A stretch of 64,000 bases of DNA from Acetobacteraceae bacterium. Its GTDB lineage: Bacteria > Pseudomonadota > Alphaproteobacteria > Acetobacterales > Acetobacteraceae. Positions within the stretch are counted from its first letter, which is position 1. Each line of letters starts with the position of its first letter. Location of the stretch: assembly GCA_030041375.1 (NCBI GenBank), contig JASHOA010000063.1:31814-95813 (forward strand). The letters are read 5' to 3'. Shown here piece after piece: positions 17,652 to 28,378 of this stretch. A model generated the notes under the pieces. That model was not told the DNA's origin and made no database searches. It worked only from the letters and a program-made list of their open reading frames with translations. Made by a program: the position numbers and the translations under genes.

Positions 17652-19484
17652 TTGGACCGGCGATCAAATGGCGCGCCCGGCATCGCCCGGCACCGGCACG
17701 TGCCGGTCTTCGCCGGGCTGGCCGCCGCGCTCGCACCTTTGACCCTCCTGATCTGGAATCGGGACTGGTTCTTCACTCCCGTTGGGTACATCGACCCCTG
17801 GACCTATCTGGGGTTTTTCAATTTCTACGGCAATCCGCATTACTTGCCGCACCTCTACAAGCTGGCTCGTCTGCCCTGGATCCTGAGCGGCTGGCTGATC
17901 TATCACCTGTTCCCGCCGCTCGCCGCCGCATACGTCCTGCACGGGACCTTTCTGGCTCTTGCCGTCGGCGGGATGTTCGCGACCGTCTATCTCGCCTTCG
18001 ATGATCTGCTCGTCGCATCCGCTGCCGCTCTAGTCCTCGGTTTCCTGACCCCGTTTCACGGCAGCGGCGGCTGGGAGTACCACAACACCGGAGCGGGTGC
18101 CTTCTATCTGGTCGGCACCGCCTTGCTGCAGTGGGCGATCGTCGCACCGCGCTGGCGCGGGCGCGCCATGGCGCTCTGGGGCGCCGCCTTTGGTCTCACC
18201 GTCCATTCGAACATCGCGTTCATCAACCTGTTTCCGGTCCTGACTGTCCATTACTGCGCATCGGTCTGGTATGCGGAGGGCCGTTCGCGCGGCGCCGCGA
18301 CCTACCTGCTGCCCTTCGTCTACGCCGCCCTCGCGGCCATCGGCGTGACCGCGCTACTCTCGGTGATCAACGTCGCCGTGGGTCGTGGGCCCTGGTTCTT
18401 CCTGTCTCTCCTCGAGATCACGCTGCGTGATGTCGGCGATGCCAAGTTTCAGGCCAGGTGGTGGCTGCCCTGGAGTGTCCGGTGGCTCAAACCGGAGTTT
18501 GCTTATCTGGCCGTCCCGGCGGCCACGGCGATCGCCGGCGCCATCGCCCTGTCGTTTCAGAGACCACGTGCATCCGCTCGCCGCCTCGCGGCGTTGCTCT
18601 TCATTTCCGAGCAAGTATTCCTGGTGCTGCTCTGGGTAATCTGGCAAACGTTTGGCCAGACCGCTTTCCAACCCGACTACTTCGCGTATCCACTTCTGCC
18701 TCCTTCGGTGCTGGCCATCGCCGGGATGCTCTTCCTCGGCGCGTACCGCCCGCAGGGCACGCGCGGCCTACCGGTCGTCGTGATCGGCTGGGCTTTTCTC
18801 TCCATTGCGCTCGCATTACTCAATGAGGACGCGATTTTCCAGCTTTCTCCGGCGATGGCCCGCGTCTGGCTTCTGGTTCCGATGGGCCTCATCCTCGGGG
18901 GGCTGCTGCTCCACGGCGCCTTGCGGGGCACCATGGCCGCATGGCTCATCTTTTTTGGCCTCTTCGCTGTCGCCAACGCAGCCGCTGTGCCCTACGGGTT
19001 CGCCATCGCCAACGCGGCCGATTATCCTCACGGAGCGCCAAGTCCGTATCGAGTGAACGACAACTGCCGGCTTCAGCCAGCCTTTTACATGACGATCATG
19101 AACGCCGCGCGAGCCCTCGGCGCTGCCGATCCAGGCCTCCACAAGGAGCGCCTATGGTTCGACCAAAAGGAGCTACTGAGACCCTTGTCCGGCTGCGACA
19201 TTGAGATGCGAAGCGTTGCGTACTCGCTGGCCGGTGTCATTTGGGACTCTCTTGCCGGCCTTTACCCTGCTCCTCCGCTGGACCGGATTCCCAAACAGGA
19301 CCTCGTTGCTGCAGGTCGAAACGGCTTCCTCGTTGTCGTTCCGACCAACCGGCCCCAGACCATCGCACAACTCACGGCGCGATTTGCCGGTGCCGGGGTC
19401 GCAATCACGAGCATTGAGCGCACTGCGGTGGGTGCGCCGCCGGTCAAGCTCGAACTCTATCTGCTCCGGGCCGCGACACGTTGA
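17652..19484 (+). CDS. Large polytopic membrane protein, function unknown
   Basis: About 610 residues. Roughly ten or more transmembrane helices occupy residues 15-455, then a ~150-residue soluble C-terminal domain follows. An Asp in the first loop (VGYIDPWTYLGFF) and a periplasmic-looking loop near HGSGGWEYHNTG recall GT-C glycosyltransferases and O-antigen membrane enzymes, but no diagnostic signature was found. The start is uncertain: TTG at 17652, two bases after the methyltransferase stop, or GTG at 17700 just before the first helix; no ATG fits. It is convergent with another large membrane protein at 19557. A GT-C transferase or a polymerase-like role is a guess. Confidence 0.6.
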   Translation: MDRRSNGAPGIARHRHVPVFAGLAAALAPLTLLIWNRDWFFTPVGYIDPWTYLGFFNFYGNPHYLPHLYKLARLPWILSGWLIYHLFPPLAAAYVLHGTFLALAVGGMFATVYLAFDDLLVASAAALVLGFLTPFHGSGGWEYHNTGAGAFYLVGTALLQWAIVAPRWRGRAMALWGAAFGLTVHSNIAFINLFPVLTVHYCASVWYAEGRSRGAATYLLPFVYAALAAIGVTALLSVINVAVGRGPWFFLSLLEITLRDVGDAKFQARWWLPWSVRWLKPEFAYLAVPAATAIAGAIALSFQRPRASARRLAALLFISEQVFLVLLWVIWQTFGQTAFQPDYFAYPLLPPSVLAIAGMLFLGAYRPQGTRGLPVVVIGWAFLSIALALLNEDAIFQLSPAMARVWLLVPMGLILGGLLLHGALRGTMAAWLIFFGLFAVANAAAVPYGFAIANAADYPHGAPSPYRVNDNCRLQPAFYMTIMNAARALGAADPGLHKERLWFDQKELLRPLSGCDIEMRSVAYSLAGVIWDSLAGLYPAPPLDRIPKQDLVAAGRNGFLVVVPTNRPQTIAQLTARFAGAGVAITSIERTAVGAPPVKLELYLLRAATR

Positions 19485-19556
19485 GATCGCTTGCGAACCG
19501 ACCACTGCCATAGCCATCTGCGCGACCTTGCTGCGCCCGGCGGTACCCGGGGCGCT

Positions 19557-21143
19557 CTAGCGTGCGCGCACCACGGGCTGCTCGATGCGAAAAATTTCGA
19601 AGAAGCTGCCCGCGACCAGAAGGTGCAGGTGAGACGGCACGTCTTTCGGGGGAGACCCGAAATCGATCCACAGCAGATAATCGAATTGGTCAGGCCAGTC
19701 CCACCAGTACGGCCGCTCGCCAAAAATATTGCGCCGGGCATCGAGCGACTGCCGCTTGGTCGGATCAGCGCCTCTGCGCAGCTCCTCCGGCGTCGCAGGC
19801 AATCCAATCGGCTCCGCGACGTCGCGGTTGCGCGGCGTCACGTCTATCGTCGACCACCCGGTGAAGACGTCGGGCACAAAGATTGAGCGATCGATGATCG
19901 CCAGCTCCGGCATGTGCCAGTACGCCTCGCGGTGACGAACCGCGAAAAACCTTGGCACGCCGGGCAGCCTCGCTGCGCCTTCCGGGATTGCGCCCTCGAC
20001 GATCATCAGTCGCGATCCCGGCGCGATGACCCGCGAGGCGGCGCGGAATTCGGCAAACTGGCGGTCATAGTCACGCCAGCTTTGGCTCACCGCCCAGATA
20101 CGCAGGCCGAGCACGCAAAACGCGATCGCCGCGAAAGTCGCGGTCGTCCGGCGCGACGCTATTCGCACCTGGCTGCTGGCGATCAACAGGAACGTGAGAG
20201 CGACCGGCAGCCTCAGGTCCGCCGCCCAGCTCCCGCTCAGCGTATTCGGCATCGCTATCGCCACAACCGCCATGATGGCAAGCGGTCGGCGGAATTCCGG
20301 CGCCAGGTTGAGCGAGCGCGTGCGGATTGCCCAAACAAGGAAGGCAAATGCCAGCAATCCAACGATCAGGTCGAATGGCGTTGGGACGTAGCCAAACGTA
20401 AACGGCGCGATCAGCGCGTGCAGCTTGTCGCCCAGGCTGCCGTACAAGGTGACCGTCGGACCGCCATGCTTGAGGCTCACAAACCAGAGCACCAAGCCGG
20501 GCACGAATTGCGCCCCGGCGGCGATCAGCGATAAAGTGCCCGACACCGGGATTCGGCGCTCCCTGACGAGGCTATCCAGTTCATAGAGCGCAACCGTCAG
20601 CCCGTAGAACCCGAAGGCGAACAGGTGGAAGAGAAAAAGCAGGCTTGCAACGGCTGAGAAGACGAGGATTCGCGGGGCGGGGCGCCACCCCCGCGTCGCG
20701 ATCCAGCCGCTCAGCGCGAACAGAGAGGCGCCGATCCCAAAGAGGCAGCTGAGAAAGCCCCAGAACAAGACGGCGTTGTAGACGAACAATGCCGACCACA
20801 GCGGCCACACGGCCCACCGCCCATAGAGGACGCGGTGCAAACTCGCCGTGCCGCCGATCAATGTCAGTACCGTCAAGGCAATGAAAACGCGCCCGGCTGC
20901 CTCGATCGACACGACTCTCGAGATCGGCGGGACGATCAGATCCATCGCCAGGTCGGGCAAGATCCGCCAGTGGATTTGGTAATTTGCGGCCAGCGCCGGT
21001 ATGTTTCCCCGCTGGGCAAGTATCCACATCCGGGCGAGATGATCGGGGTAGTCGACAAGTGCAGGCACGCGGACCCAGAGCAGCGGCGAGATTGGGGCAA
21101 TCATGAAGAGGACGTAAAGCGCGAGCCGTGAAGCTCTTGTCAT
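19557..21143 (-). CDS. Large polytopic membrane protein, function unknown
   Basis: 528 residues from the ATG opening MTRASRLALYVLFMIAP, which places the first helix at the N-terminus; the frame remains open ~190 bases further upstream without conserved sequence. Around nine or ten transmembrane helices span residues 8-385. A loop after helix 1 has VRVPALVDYPDHLARMWI, with acidic residues in the place where GT-C enzymes carry their catalytic Asp. The C-terminal ~140 residues are soluble (YWHMPELAIIDRS, YWWDWPDQFDYLLW). Not assigned to a family here. The DNA is somewhat less GC-rich than the neighbours. Convergent with the membrane protein at 17652; the 72-bp gap holds no obvious terminator. 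Confidence 0.65.
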   Translation of the reverse strand: MTRASRLALYVLFMIAPISPLLWVRVPALVDYPDHLARMWILAQRGNIPALAANYQIHWRILPDLAMDLIVPPISRVVSIEAAGRVFIALTVLTLIGGTASLHRVLYGRWAVWPLWSALFVYNAVLFWGFLSCLFGIGASLFALSGWIATRGWRPAPRILVFSAVASLLFLFHLFAFGFYGLTVALYELDSLVRERRIPVSGTLSLIAAGAQFVPGLVLWFVSLKHGGPTVTLYGSLGDKLHALIAPFTFGYVPTPFDLIVGLLAFAFLVWAIRTRSLNLAPEFRRPLAIMAVVAIAMPNTLSGSWAADLRLPVALTFLLIASSQVRIASRRTTATFAAIAFCVLGLRIWAVSQSWRDYDRQFAEFRAASRVIAPGSRLMIVEGAIPEGAARLPGVPRFFAVRHREAYWHMPELAIIDRSIFVPDVFTGWSTIDVTPRNRDVAEPIGLPATPEELRRGADPTKRQSLDARRNIFGERPYWWDWPDQFDYLLWIDFGSPPKDVPSHLHLLVAGSFFEIFRIEQPVVRAR

Positions 21144-21379
21144 TGTGAGCTCGCCTGCCTGCGCCAGGAACGGCGCCCGGAGGATCCGTTCGGAGTTCAT
21201 TTTCGATTCATGAGTCACGGGCCATCCGCTGCTTGAGGCTAGCTGTCTGAGCGGGAAGCGTATACGATGTACTAGTACAGCGTTTCCATGGTTCGAATCA
21301 TATCGCCGCACCCGCTGCGTGCCCAGGCGACTCATGGCGGAGCGACGGGGAAATGATCGCTTTCATGGAATCGATGTAC

Positions 21380-21437
21380 TAGTGTGCCGACTCCAACGCT
21401 TGATACCGTAGGATGCACTCTAGTGGTCGGCACACGC
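21380..21437. repeat. Short inverted-repeat element (apparent empty copy of the element at 42259)
   Basis: About 56 bp bounded by perfect 10-bp inverted repeats GTGTGCCGAC (21382-21391) and GTCGGCACAC (21426-21435). The block 21379-21418 is identical over 40 bp to 42258-42297. Its interior has a single CTAG at 21420-21423, the point at which the other copy carries a ~100-bp CTAG-bounded repeat. Confidence 0.7.
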
Positions 21438-21462
21438 CTCTTTATTTTCAGGGGTCTCTCAT

Positions 21463-21501
21463 CCCCTTTCGTTTGCTGCCGGCGGCAGCAAACGAAAGGG
21501 G
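21463..21501. repeat. Perfect 18-bp inverted repeat (hairpin)
   Basis: Arms CCCCTTTCGTTTGCTGCC (21463-21480) and its exact reverse complement (21484-21501), separated by GGC. A very stable hairpin between the short inverted-repeat element and CTAG repeat copy A. No T-tract follows, and no coding region is adjacent, so it is more likely part of a mobile or palindromic element than a gene terminator. Confidence 0.7.
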
Positions 21502-21508
21502 CAGGACA

Positions 21509-21615
21509 CTAGACCCGTGTCGGGCTGACCGTGCAGCCCGACACCGGTCTCGCGCTTTATTCGAGCCCGCGATTCACGCCCTCCGACGATTCCGCCTCGG
21601 GCGATCGCGGGCTAG
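21509..21615. repeat. CTAG-bounded dispersed repeat, copy A
   Basis: About 107 bp beginning CTAGACCCGTGTCGGG and ending ATCGCGGGCTAG. Two hairpins: a left one with 17-bp arms (one mismatch in this copy) and a right one with AGCCCGCGAT/ATCGCGGGCT arms enclosing ~30 bp. Nearly identical copies are at 29579, 42299 and 55227, all intergenic. Confidence 0.85.
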
Positions 21616-22827
21616 GAAGGCGGGCTTTCCGATGGCAAGTTGAACGGATGCAGCCGAATGCCCGCCTGCCCGAAGCCAGCCACACGCCCGGCGTGTTCAT
21701 CGCTTCGGCGGTGGCGGCCGTCATGGTTGCGGCTACCCCACTGGCCGCGCCCGGCCAGCAACGGCAGCGAGCATTGTTGCCGATCCTCCATCGTGGTTTC
21801 CCTTACAGGGATCCGAGCTGTGCCGCGCGAACGCTTGCGGCGTGCAATCGCCGGTCTGAGCGACCCCGAGTGAGCCCGATGCATTCGAATCCATAGACCT
21901 TCACGCTCGGCGATTGGCGGCCGGGCTCTCGGTCATTGATCCGATCCGCAGCGAGGCCCAGGGCACGGACCCTCTGATGGGGCGCCTTTACGAATCTGCA
22001 GCGGGACGAGACCGGCACCGCACCAACCAGACTCGATCCCTGCCTCCTCGCTGCCGGGATGCCCCGAATTTGCCGCTTCTTCTTCCAGGCAATCCTGCCC
22101 CCTCGGCATGCAAGAAAGCGCCGGCGCAATCAGCACTGCGCGACCTCGGTCGCGGTCGCTTGCGCGGATAGCCGGGGAGGTCGGGACCAATCGTTACTCT
22201 TGTCGAGCCGAGCGCAATCCTCCGGAGCACCCACCGCATTGCGTGACCGCTCGGGTCTGTATGCCGTTCCACGGAATTCGTGGGTCGGAGAGATGATCTG
22301 CGCTACGTACCGCATTGCCGTCCTCCTTCGCGGCAGGCTCATCATGGCCGCCGGTTCTGCGCCCGGCTCGGAAGCGCGTACGCTGGAGTCGGTCCGGCCC
22401 TGTGCATGCGCACGCATTGACTCCGAGGACACGCTTGCATGAAAGGGTAGGATTGCCCGAAAGAGGCTCGCTCCCGCCGCTCCCGATCTCGCGGCCGAGT
22501 TCAATCGCCGTGAGCGCCGGCCCAGAGCGCGGGAGCCGGCGTCGGCCGACGCGAATGCCTCGGTTCGGCCGGCTTCCCGGGCCGCGCGAACGGGATTCTG
22601 CTTGGCGGATAGCGGTTCGCAAACGAATCAGTCCGCTTTTTTTCGACAGGATCCGCATCGATGGCCGCCACATAATGGACATAGTCGCCAGCCATGCACG
22701 AATGCGCTGCCGTTTCTGTGCTTTGCTGCCGAACTCCTGCGATCGGCAGACCAATCGTTGACAGAAACAAAACCGCCCCGCCGGTTCACGAGAGAAAGCG
22801 GGCGGAGAGTGATGCGCGTCCGTTCGA
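21616..22827. other. 1.2-kb stretch without a recognised gene
   Basis: Frames up to ~230 codons are open on both strands, but their translations show no motif, no membrane segments and no clear start signals. The stretch follows a cluster of small repeats, so it may be decayed DNA from earlier insertions. I see no transposase fragment that I can name. Confidence 0.5.
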
Positions 22828-24737
<1,910 letters not shown>

Positions 24738-24738
24738 G

Positions 24739-25695
24739 TTGCCACCACAGCGAATTCTCCTCACCGGCGCCGGCGGCTTCGTCGGCCGGCACCTCCTCGC
24801 ACTCTGCGCCCGGCGCTTTCCCGGCGCGCAGGTGCTTCCGACAGGAGAACGCGAACAATCGGGCATTCGCCGCCTCGACGTGACCGACCTTGCCGCCGCG
24901 CGCACCATCATCCGGGAGTTCCGCCCCGATGCGGTGGTCCATCTCGCCGCCGTCGCCGCCGTGCCGGAGGCGAATCGCGCCGCCCCGCGCACCTGGCGCG
25001 TCAATCTCGGCGGCACCTGCCGGCTTGCCCGGGCCGCCCTCGAGGCGGCGCCGGCGGCGCATTTCCTCTTCGCATCCAGCGCCGCCGTGTACGGCCGCTC
25101 CTTCCGCACCGGGCTCCCCCTCGCCGAAACGGCACCGCTCGCGCCGCTCGATACCTACGCCGCAACCAAGGCTGCCGCGGAGATGGCGCTCTCGGGCATG
25201 GTGAGCGAGGGGCTGAGGCTGATCCGCCTCCGTCCCTTCAATCATATCGGGCCCGGCCAGTCGGAAGCCTTCGCGATCGGTGCCTTCGCCGCTCAGATCG
25301 CCCGCATCGAGGCGCGCCAGCAGCCGCCCGAACTCGCGGTGGGTTCGCTCGACGCCTGGCGCGACTTTCTCGATGTCAGGGATGTCTGCGCGGGCTACCT
25401 GGCCGCTCTCGAGCGGGCCGAGACACTGGACAGCGGGATCGCGATCAACCTCGCCTCCGGCACTGCGCGCCGTATCGGAACCGTGCTCGACGAACTCCTG
25501 TCGCTCGCCCGCCTCCGCATCACGGTACGCACGGATGAGCGGCGCCTCCGCTGGTCAGACCTCTCACTCAGCGTCGGCGATGCCGCTCTCGCCGCCCGCC
25601 TTCTTGGCTGGCGTCCCGCCATCCCCTGGGAAAAGACGCTGGCCGATCTTCTGGCCGATTGGCGCGAGCGGGTTGCTCTCTCTCCCCAGCCCTGA
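24739..25695 (+). CDS. rmd: NAD(P)-dependent sugar reductase/epimerase, probable GDP-4-keto-6-deoxy-mannose reductase
   Basis: 318 residues from the TTG at 24739, one base after the gmd stop; no ATG is available in frame before the Rossmann motif. GAGGFVGRH is at ~10-18, FASSAAVYG at 111-119, and Tyr140/Lys144 in YAATK. RPFNHIGPGQS and the WRDFLDVRDV block are characteristic of the Rmd branch of SDRs. Following gmd directly, it most likely reduces the 4-keto intermediate to GDP-D-rhamnose. The assignment rests on motif plus context; a 4-epimerase activity is possible. Its end is only 12 bp from the convergent lysR gene. Confidence 0.75.
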   Translation: MPPQRILLTGAGGFVGRHLLALCARRFPGAQVLPTGEREQSGIRRLDVTDLAAARTIIREFRPDAVVHLAAVAAVPEANRAAPRTWRVNLGGTCRLARAALEAAPAAHFLFASSAAVYGRSFRTGLPLAETAPLAPLDTYAATKAAAEMALSGMVSEGLRLIRLRPFNHIGPGQSEAFAIGAFAAQIARIEARQQPPELAVGSLDAWRDFLDVRDVCAGYLAALERAETLDSGIAINLASGTARRIGTVLDELLSLARLRITVRTDERRLRWSDLSLSVGDAALAARLLGWRPAIPWEKTLADLLADWRERVALSPQP

Positions 25696-25707
25696 CCAAC
25701 GCGGTTC

Positions 25708-26610
25708 TCAGCGCTGGCCGGCCATCTCGCCGAGCAGGAAATCGCGAAACACCGCGACCCGTTTGGAATTGCGAAGCTCTTCCGGATAAACGAAATAAAC
25801 TCCGACCTTCGGCGCCTTGAGATCGGCCAGCACGCGAACAAGGCCGGCCGTTTCCTTCGCCATGTAATCGGGCAACGCGCCGATACCGAGCCCGGACTGC
25901 ATGGCCAGCACCATGCCCTGCAGCGAGTTCACCTCGAGCACGGCGCGCCGCGGTGACCCCGCCCGCCGCCCGGCGGAGGCCAGCCAGTTCATGTCCGTCA
26001 CCGGCGGATGATAGTCCCCGAACAGCACCAGCCGGTGCTCGTCCAGCTCTTCCGCCCGCTGCGGCACGCCATGCCGCTTCAGATAGGCAGGCGAAGCGCA
26101 GACATGCCAGTCCATGTCCATCAGGTGGCGCTGGACCAGCTCGGGCTGGCGCGGCGGATGCATCCGGATCGCGACATCCGCTTCCCGCATGGCGAGATCG
26201 AGATCGAGGTCGTCGAGCAGGAGCGTCATCGTGACGTCCGGATAGAGCTCGAGGAAACGCTGCAGTCTTGGTGCCAGCCAGGTCGCGCCGAACCCGACCG
26301 TCGTCGTCACCTTGAGCCGCCCGGCCGGCTTCTCCTTGCTCTCGGTGAGCAGCGCTTCGGTCATCGCCAGCTTGGCGAACACTTCCCGCACCGTCCGGTT
26401 CAGCGCCTCGCCTTGCTCGGTGAGAATCAGGCCTCTGGCATGGCGGTGGAACAGCGGCACCTGCAGCGCCTCTTCGAGCGCCGAAATCTGCCGCGAGACC
26501 GCAGACTGGCTCAAATTCAGGGTCTCGCCCGCATGCGTGAAGCTGCCCGCCTCCGCCACGGCGTGAAAGACCCGCAGCTTGTCCCAGTCCATCGTGTCAG
26601 CCATCCCCAC
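25708..26610 (-). CDS. LysR-family transcriptional regulator
   Basis: Up to 300 residues. The N-terminal winged HTH is MDWDKLRVFHAVAEAGSFT through LNLSQSAVSRQISALEEAL and HRHARGLILTEQGE. The co-inducer-binding domain follows from about residue 95 (GRLKVTTTVGFGATWLAPRL). Several ATGs lie at the front (codons 1, 3 and 7), and codon 7 (MDWDKL) would match the usual LysR start best. It lies 100 bp downstream of trxB on the same strand and may be co-transcribed with it. Its effector and targets are not evident. Confidence 0.85.
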   Translation of the reverse strand: MGMADTMDWDKLRVFHAVAEAGSFTHAGETLNLSQSAVSRQISALEEALQVPLFHRHARGLILTEQGEALNRTVREVFAKLAMTEALLTESKEKPAGRLKVTTTVGFGATWLAPRLQRFLELYPDVTMTLLLDDLDLDLAMREADVAIRMHPPRQPELVQRHLMDMDWHVCASPAYLKRHGVPQRAEELDEHRLVLFGDYHPPVTDMNWLASAGRRAGSPRRAVLEVNSLQGMVLAMQSGLGIGALPDYMAKETAGLVRVLADLKAPKVGVYFVYPEELRNSKRVAVFRDFLLGEMAGQR

Positions 26611-26710
26611 GCATCCTGATCCGCCCGGACGCCTTGCTCGATCCGCTCCGGCCGAGAGGGAAAGATCTCAGTGCCATCGGTGGCCGGCTGGCCGATGGGG
26701 ATTCCGCGCT

Positions 26711-27679
26711 CTACTCGGCCGCGAGCAGAGGACGATTCTCTGCCGCGGCCAGCCATTTCTCCGCTTCCAGGGCGGCCATGCAGCCGCTGCCGGCGGCCGT
26801 CACGGCTTGCCGGAAGATGCGGTCCTGCACATCCCCGGCCGCAAACACGCCGGCAACGGAGGTGCGCGTCGAGCCGGGAGCGGTCAGGATATAACCTTCA
26901 TTGTCCATCGCCACCTGGCCCGCAAAAATCTTCGTGTTGGGCTCGTGCCCGATGGCGACGAACACGCCATCCACCGCCAGCTCGGCTGTTTTGCCCGTGC
27001 GCACGTCGATCAGCCGCAGCCCCTCTACCGTCTCCGGCGTGCCGCCGCCCAGTATCTCCTCGACCCGGCTGTTCCACATCACCCGGATCTTCGGGTTCGC
27101 AAACAGCCGCTGCTGCAGAATTTTCTCCGCCCTGAGCACGTCACGCCGGTGAATGAGCGTCACCTCCGCGGCGTGATGCGTCAGAAAAAGTGCCTCCTCG
27201 ACCGCCGTGTTGCCTCCGCCCACCACGGCAACCCGCTTGCCCCGGAAGAAGAACCCGTCACAGGTGGCACAGGCAGAAACACCCGCGCCACGCAGCTGCT
27301 GCTCCGATGGCAGACCAAGCCAGCGCGCCTCGGCGCCGGAGGCAATGATCACGGCATCGGCCTGATAGCTTGCACCCGAATCGCCGCGGCATACAAAAGG
27401 CCGGCGCGACAGATCGGCTCCCGTGATCACGTCCTGGACGATCCCTGTCCCGACATTTGCCGCCTGCGCGATCATCTGCTCCATCAGCCACGGCCCCTGG
27501 ATCACCTCCGCGAAGCCCGGATAATTCTCCACATCGGTGGTAATGGTGAGCTGTCCTCCGGGGCTGAGACCCGCCACCAGGATCGGCTCCAGCGCCGCCC
27601 GTGCGGCATAGATGGCGGCCGTGAGACCCGCCGGCCCCGCTCCGATGATGAGGACGGGGCTCTGTCGCGACTCGGCCAT
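26711..27679 (-). CDS. trxB: Thioredoxin-disulfide reductase
   Basis: A 322-residue flavoprotein that reduces thioredoxin with NADPH. The FAD-binding GAGPAG is at 13-18, the redox-active cysteines are Cys137 and Cys140 in CATCDG, the NADPH-binding GGGNTA is at ~154-159 with HRR near 177, and the C-terminal FAD motif is GVFAAGDVQD. Length and order match the low-molecular-weight bacterial enzyme. An Lrp/AsnC regulator is divergently transcribed from the same intergenic region, an arrangement common in alphaproteobacteria. Confidence 0.95.
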   Translation of the reverse strand: MAESRQSPVLIIGAGPAGLTAAIYAARAALEPILVAGLSPGGQLTITTDVENYPGFAEVIQGPWLMEQMIAQAANVGTGIVQDVITGADLSRRPFVCRGDSGASYQADAVIIASGAEARWLGLPSEQQLRGAGVSACATCDGFFFRGKRVAVVGGGNTAVEEALFLTHHAAEVTLIHRRDVLRAEKILQQRLFANPKIRVMWNSRVEEILGGGTPETVEGLRLIDVRTGKTAELAVDGVFVAIGHEPNTKIFAGQVAMDNEGYILTAPGSTRTSVAGVFAAGDVQDRIFRQAVTAAGSGCMAALEAEKWLAAAENRPLLAAE

Positions 27680-27886
27680 TTGGTCCTTCCCGTTCGTCTG
27701 CCGAATGAGGATATTGGCCGAGCGGTGCGGCGCGCAAGAAAAGACCGCCCGAAAACCAATCGCGAATGGCGAACGACCGGGGTGCGATCGCCACTTGCAG
27801 TGCAGTGCCCATGCAATAATATTTCACGTAGGCGAGGTGCCTGGAAACGATCCCAAAGCCTGACCCATCTGTTGAAGAATCATCCG
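27680..27886. promoter_or_regulatory. Divergent promoter region between trxB and the Lrp-type gene
   Basis: 207 bp separate the divergent starts and must hold both promoters. It is visibly less GC-rich near 27780-27870 (for example GCAATAATATTTCACG), as expected for promoters. I could not fix individual -35/-10 boxes. Confidence 0.5.
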
Positions 27887-28366
27887 ATGAAGAGCCGCCA
27901 AGCGGACGTGCCTCACCTGGACGCCATCGACCGCCGGATCCTGGCCGAGCTGCAGGACGACGGCAGGATCACCAATGTCGAGCTGGCCCGGCGCGCCGGC
28001 ATTTCCGCGCCGGCCTGCCTCCGCCGGGTGCGCCGGCTCGAAGAGGCCGGCGTGATCAAGGGCTATCATGCCGATCTCGAACGGCATCAGCTTGGCTGGT
28101 CGATCACCTTCTTCGCCATCGTCGGCCTGGACAGCCAGAAGGAAAGCGTGCTCTCCGCCTTCGAGCGGCTGGTTGGCGAGTGGCCGGAGGTCCGGGAATG
28201 CCACATGATCCGCGGTGGCGGAGATTTCGTGCTGAGGCTCGTGGCCCGGGACGCCGCCCACGAGAACCAGCTCACCGAGCGGCTGACCGGGGCGTCCCAG
28301 GTCAGCCAGGTGCGCACCTTGCAGACGATCCGCACCAGCCGCGACCTGACCGGCGTGCCGCTCTGA
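27887..28366 (+). CDS. Lrp/AsnC-family transcriptional regulator
   Basis: 159 residues. The N-terminal HTH is visible as LDAIDRRILAELQDDGRIT followed by NVELARRAGISAPACLRRVRRLEEAGVI, the Lrp/AsnC signature. The C-terminal RAM ligand-binding and oligomerisation domain starts at about residue 75 (GWSITFFAIVGLDSQ) and ends with a TLQTIRTSRDLTGVPL tail. The ATG at 27887 was chosen because it sits just ahead of the HTH; a long upstream extension of the frame is the antisense of trxB. It may control trxB, but its own effector cannot be read. The GT2 gene follows after 12 bp. Confidence 0.88.
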   Translation: MKSRQADVPHLDAIDRRILAELQDDGRITNVELARRAGISAPACLRRVRRLEEAGVIKGYHADLERHQLGWSITFFAIVGLDSQKESVLSAFERLVGEWPEVRECHMIRGGGDFVLRLVARDAAHENQLTERLTGASQVSQVRTLQTIRTSRDLTGVPL

Positions 28367-28378
28367 GTTCCCCGCCCG

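Noticed and set aside
26579..27886. N-terminal extension of the Lrp-type regulator (over 430 extra codons in frame)
   Set aside because: It is the antisense of trxB and of its upstream region; the regulator's HTH begins right after the ATG at 27887.
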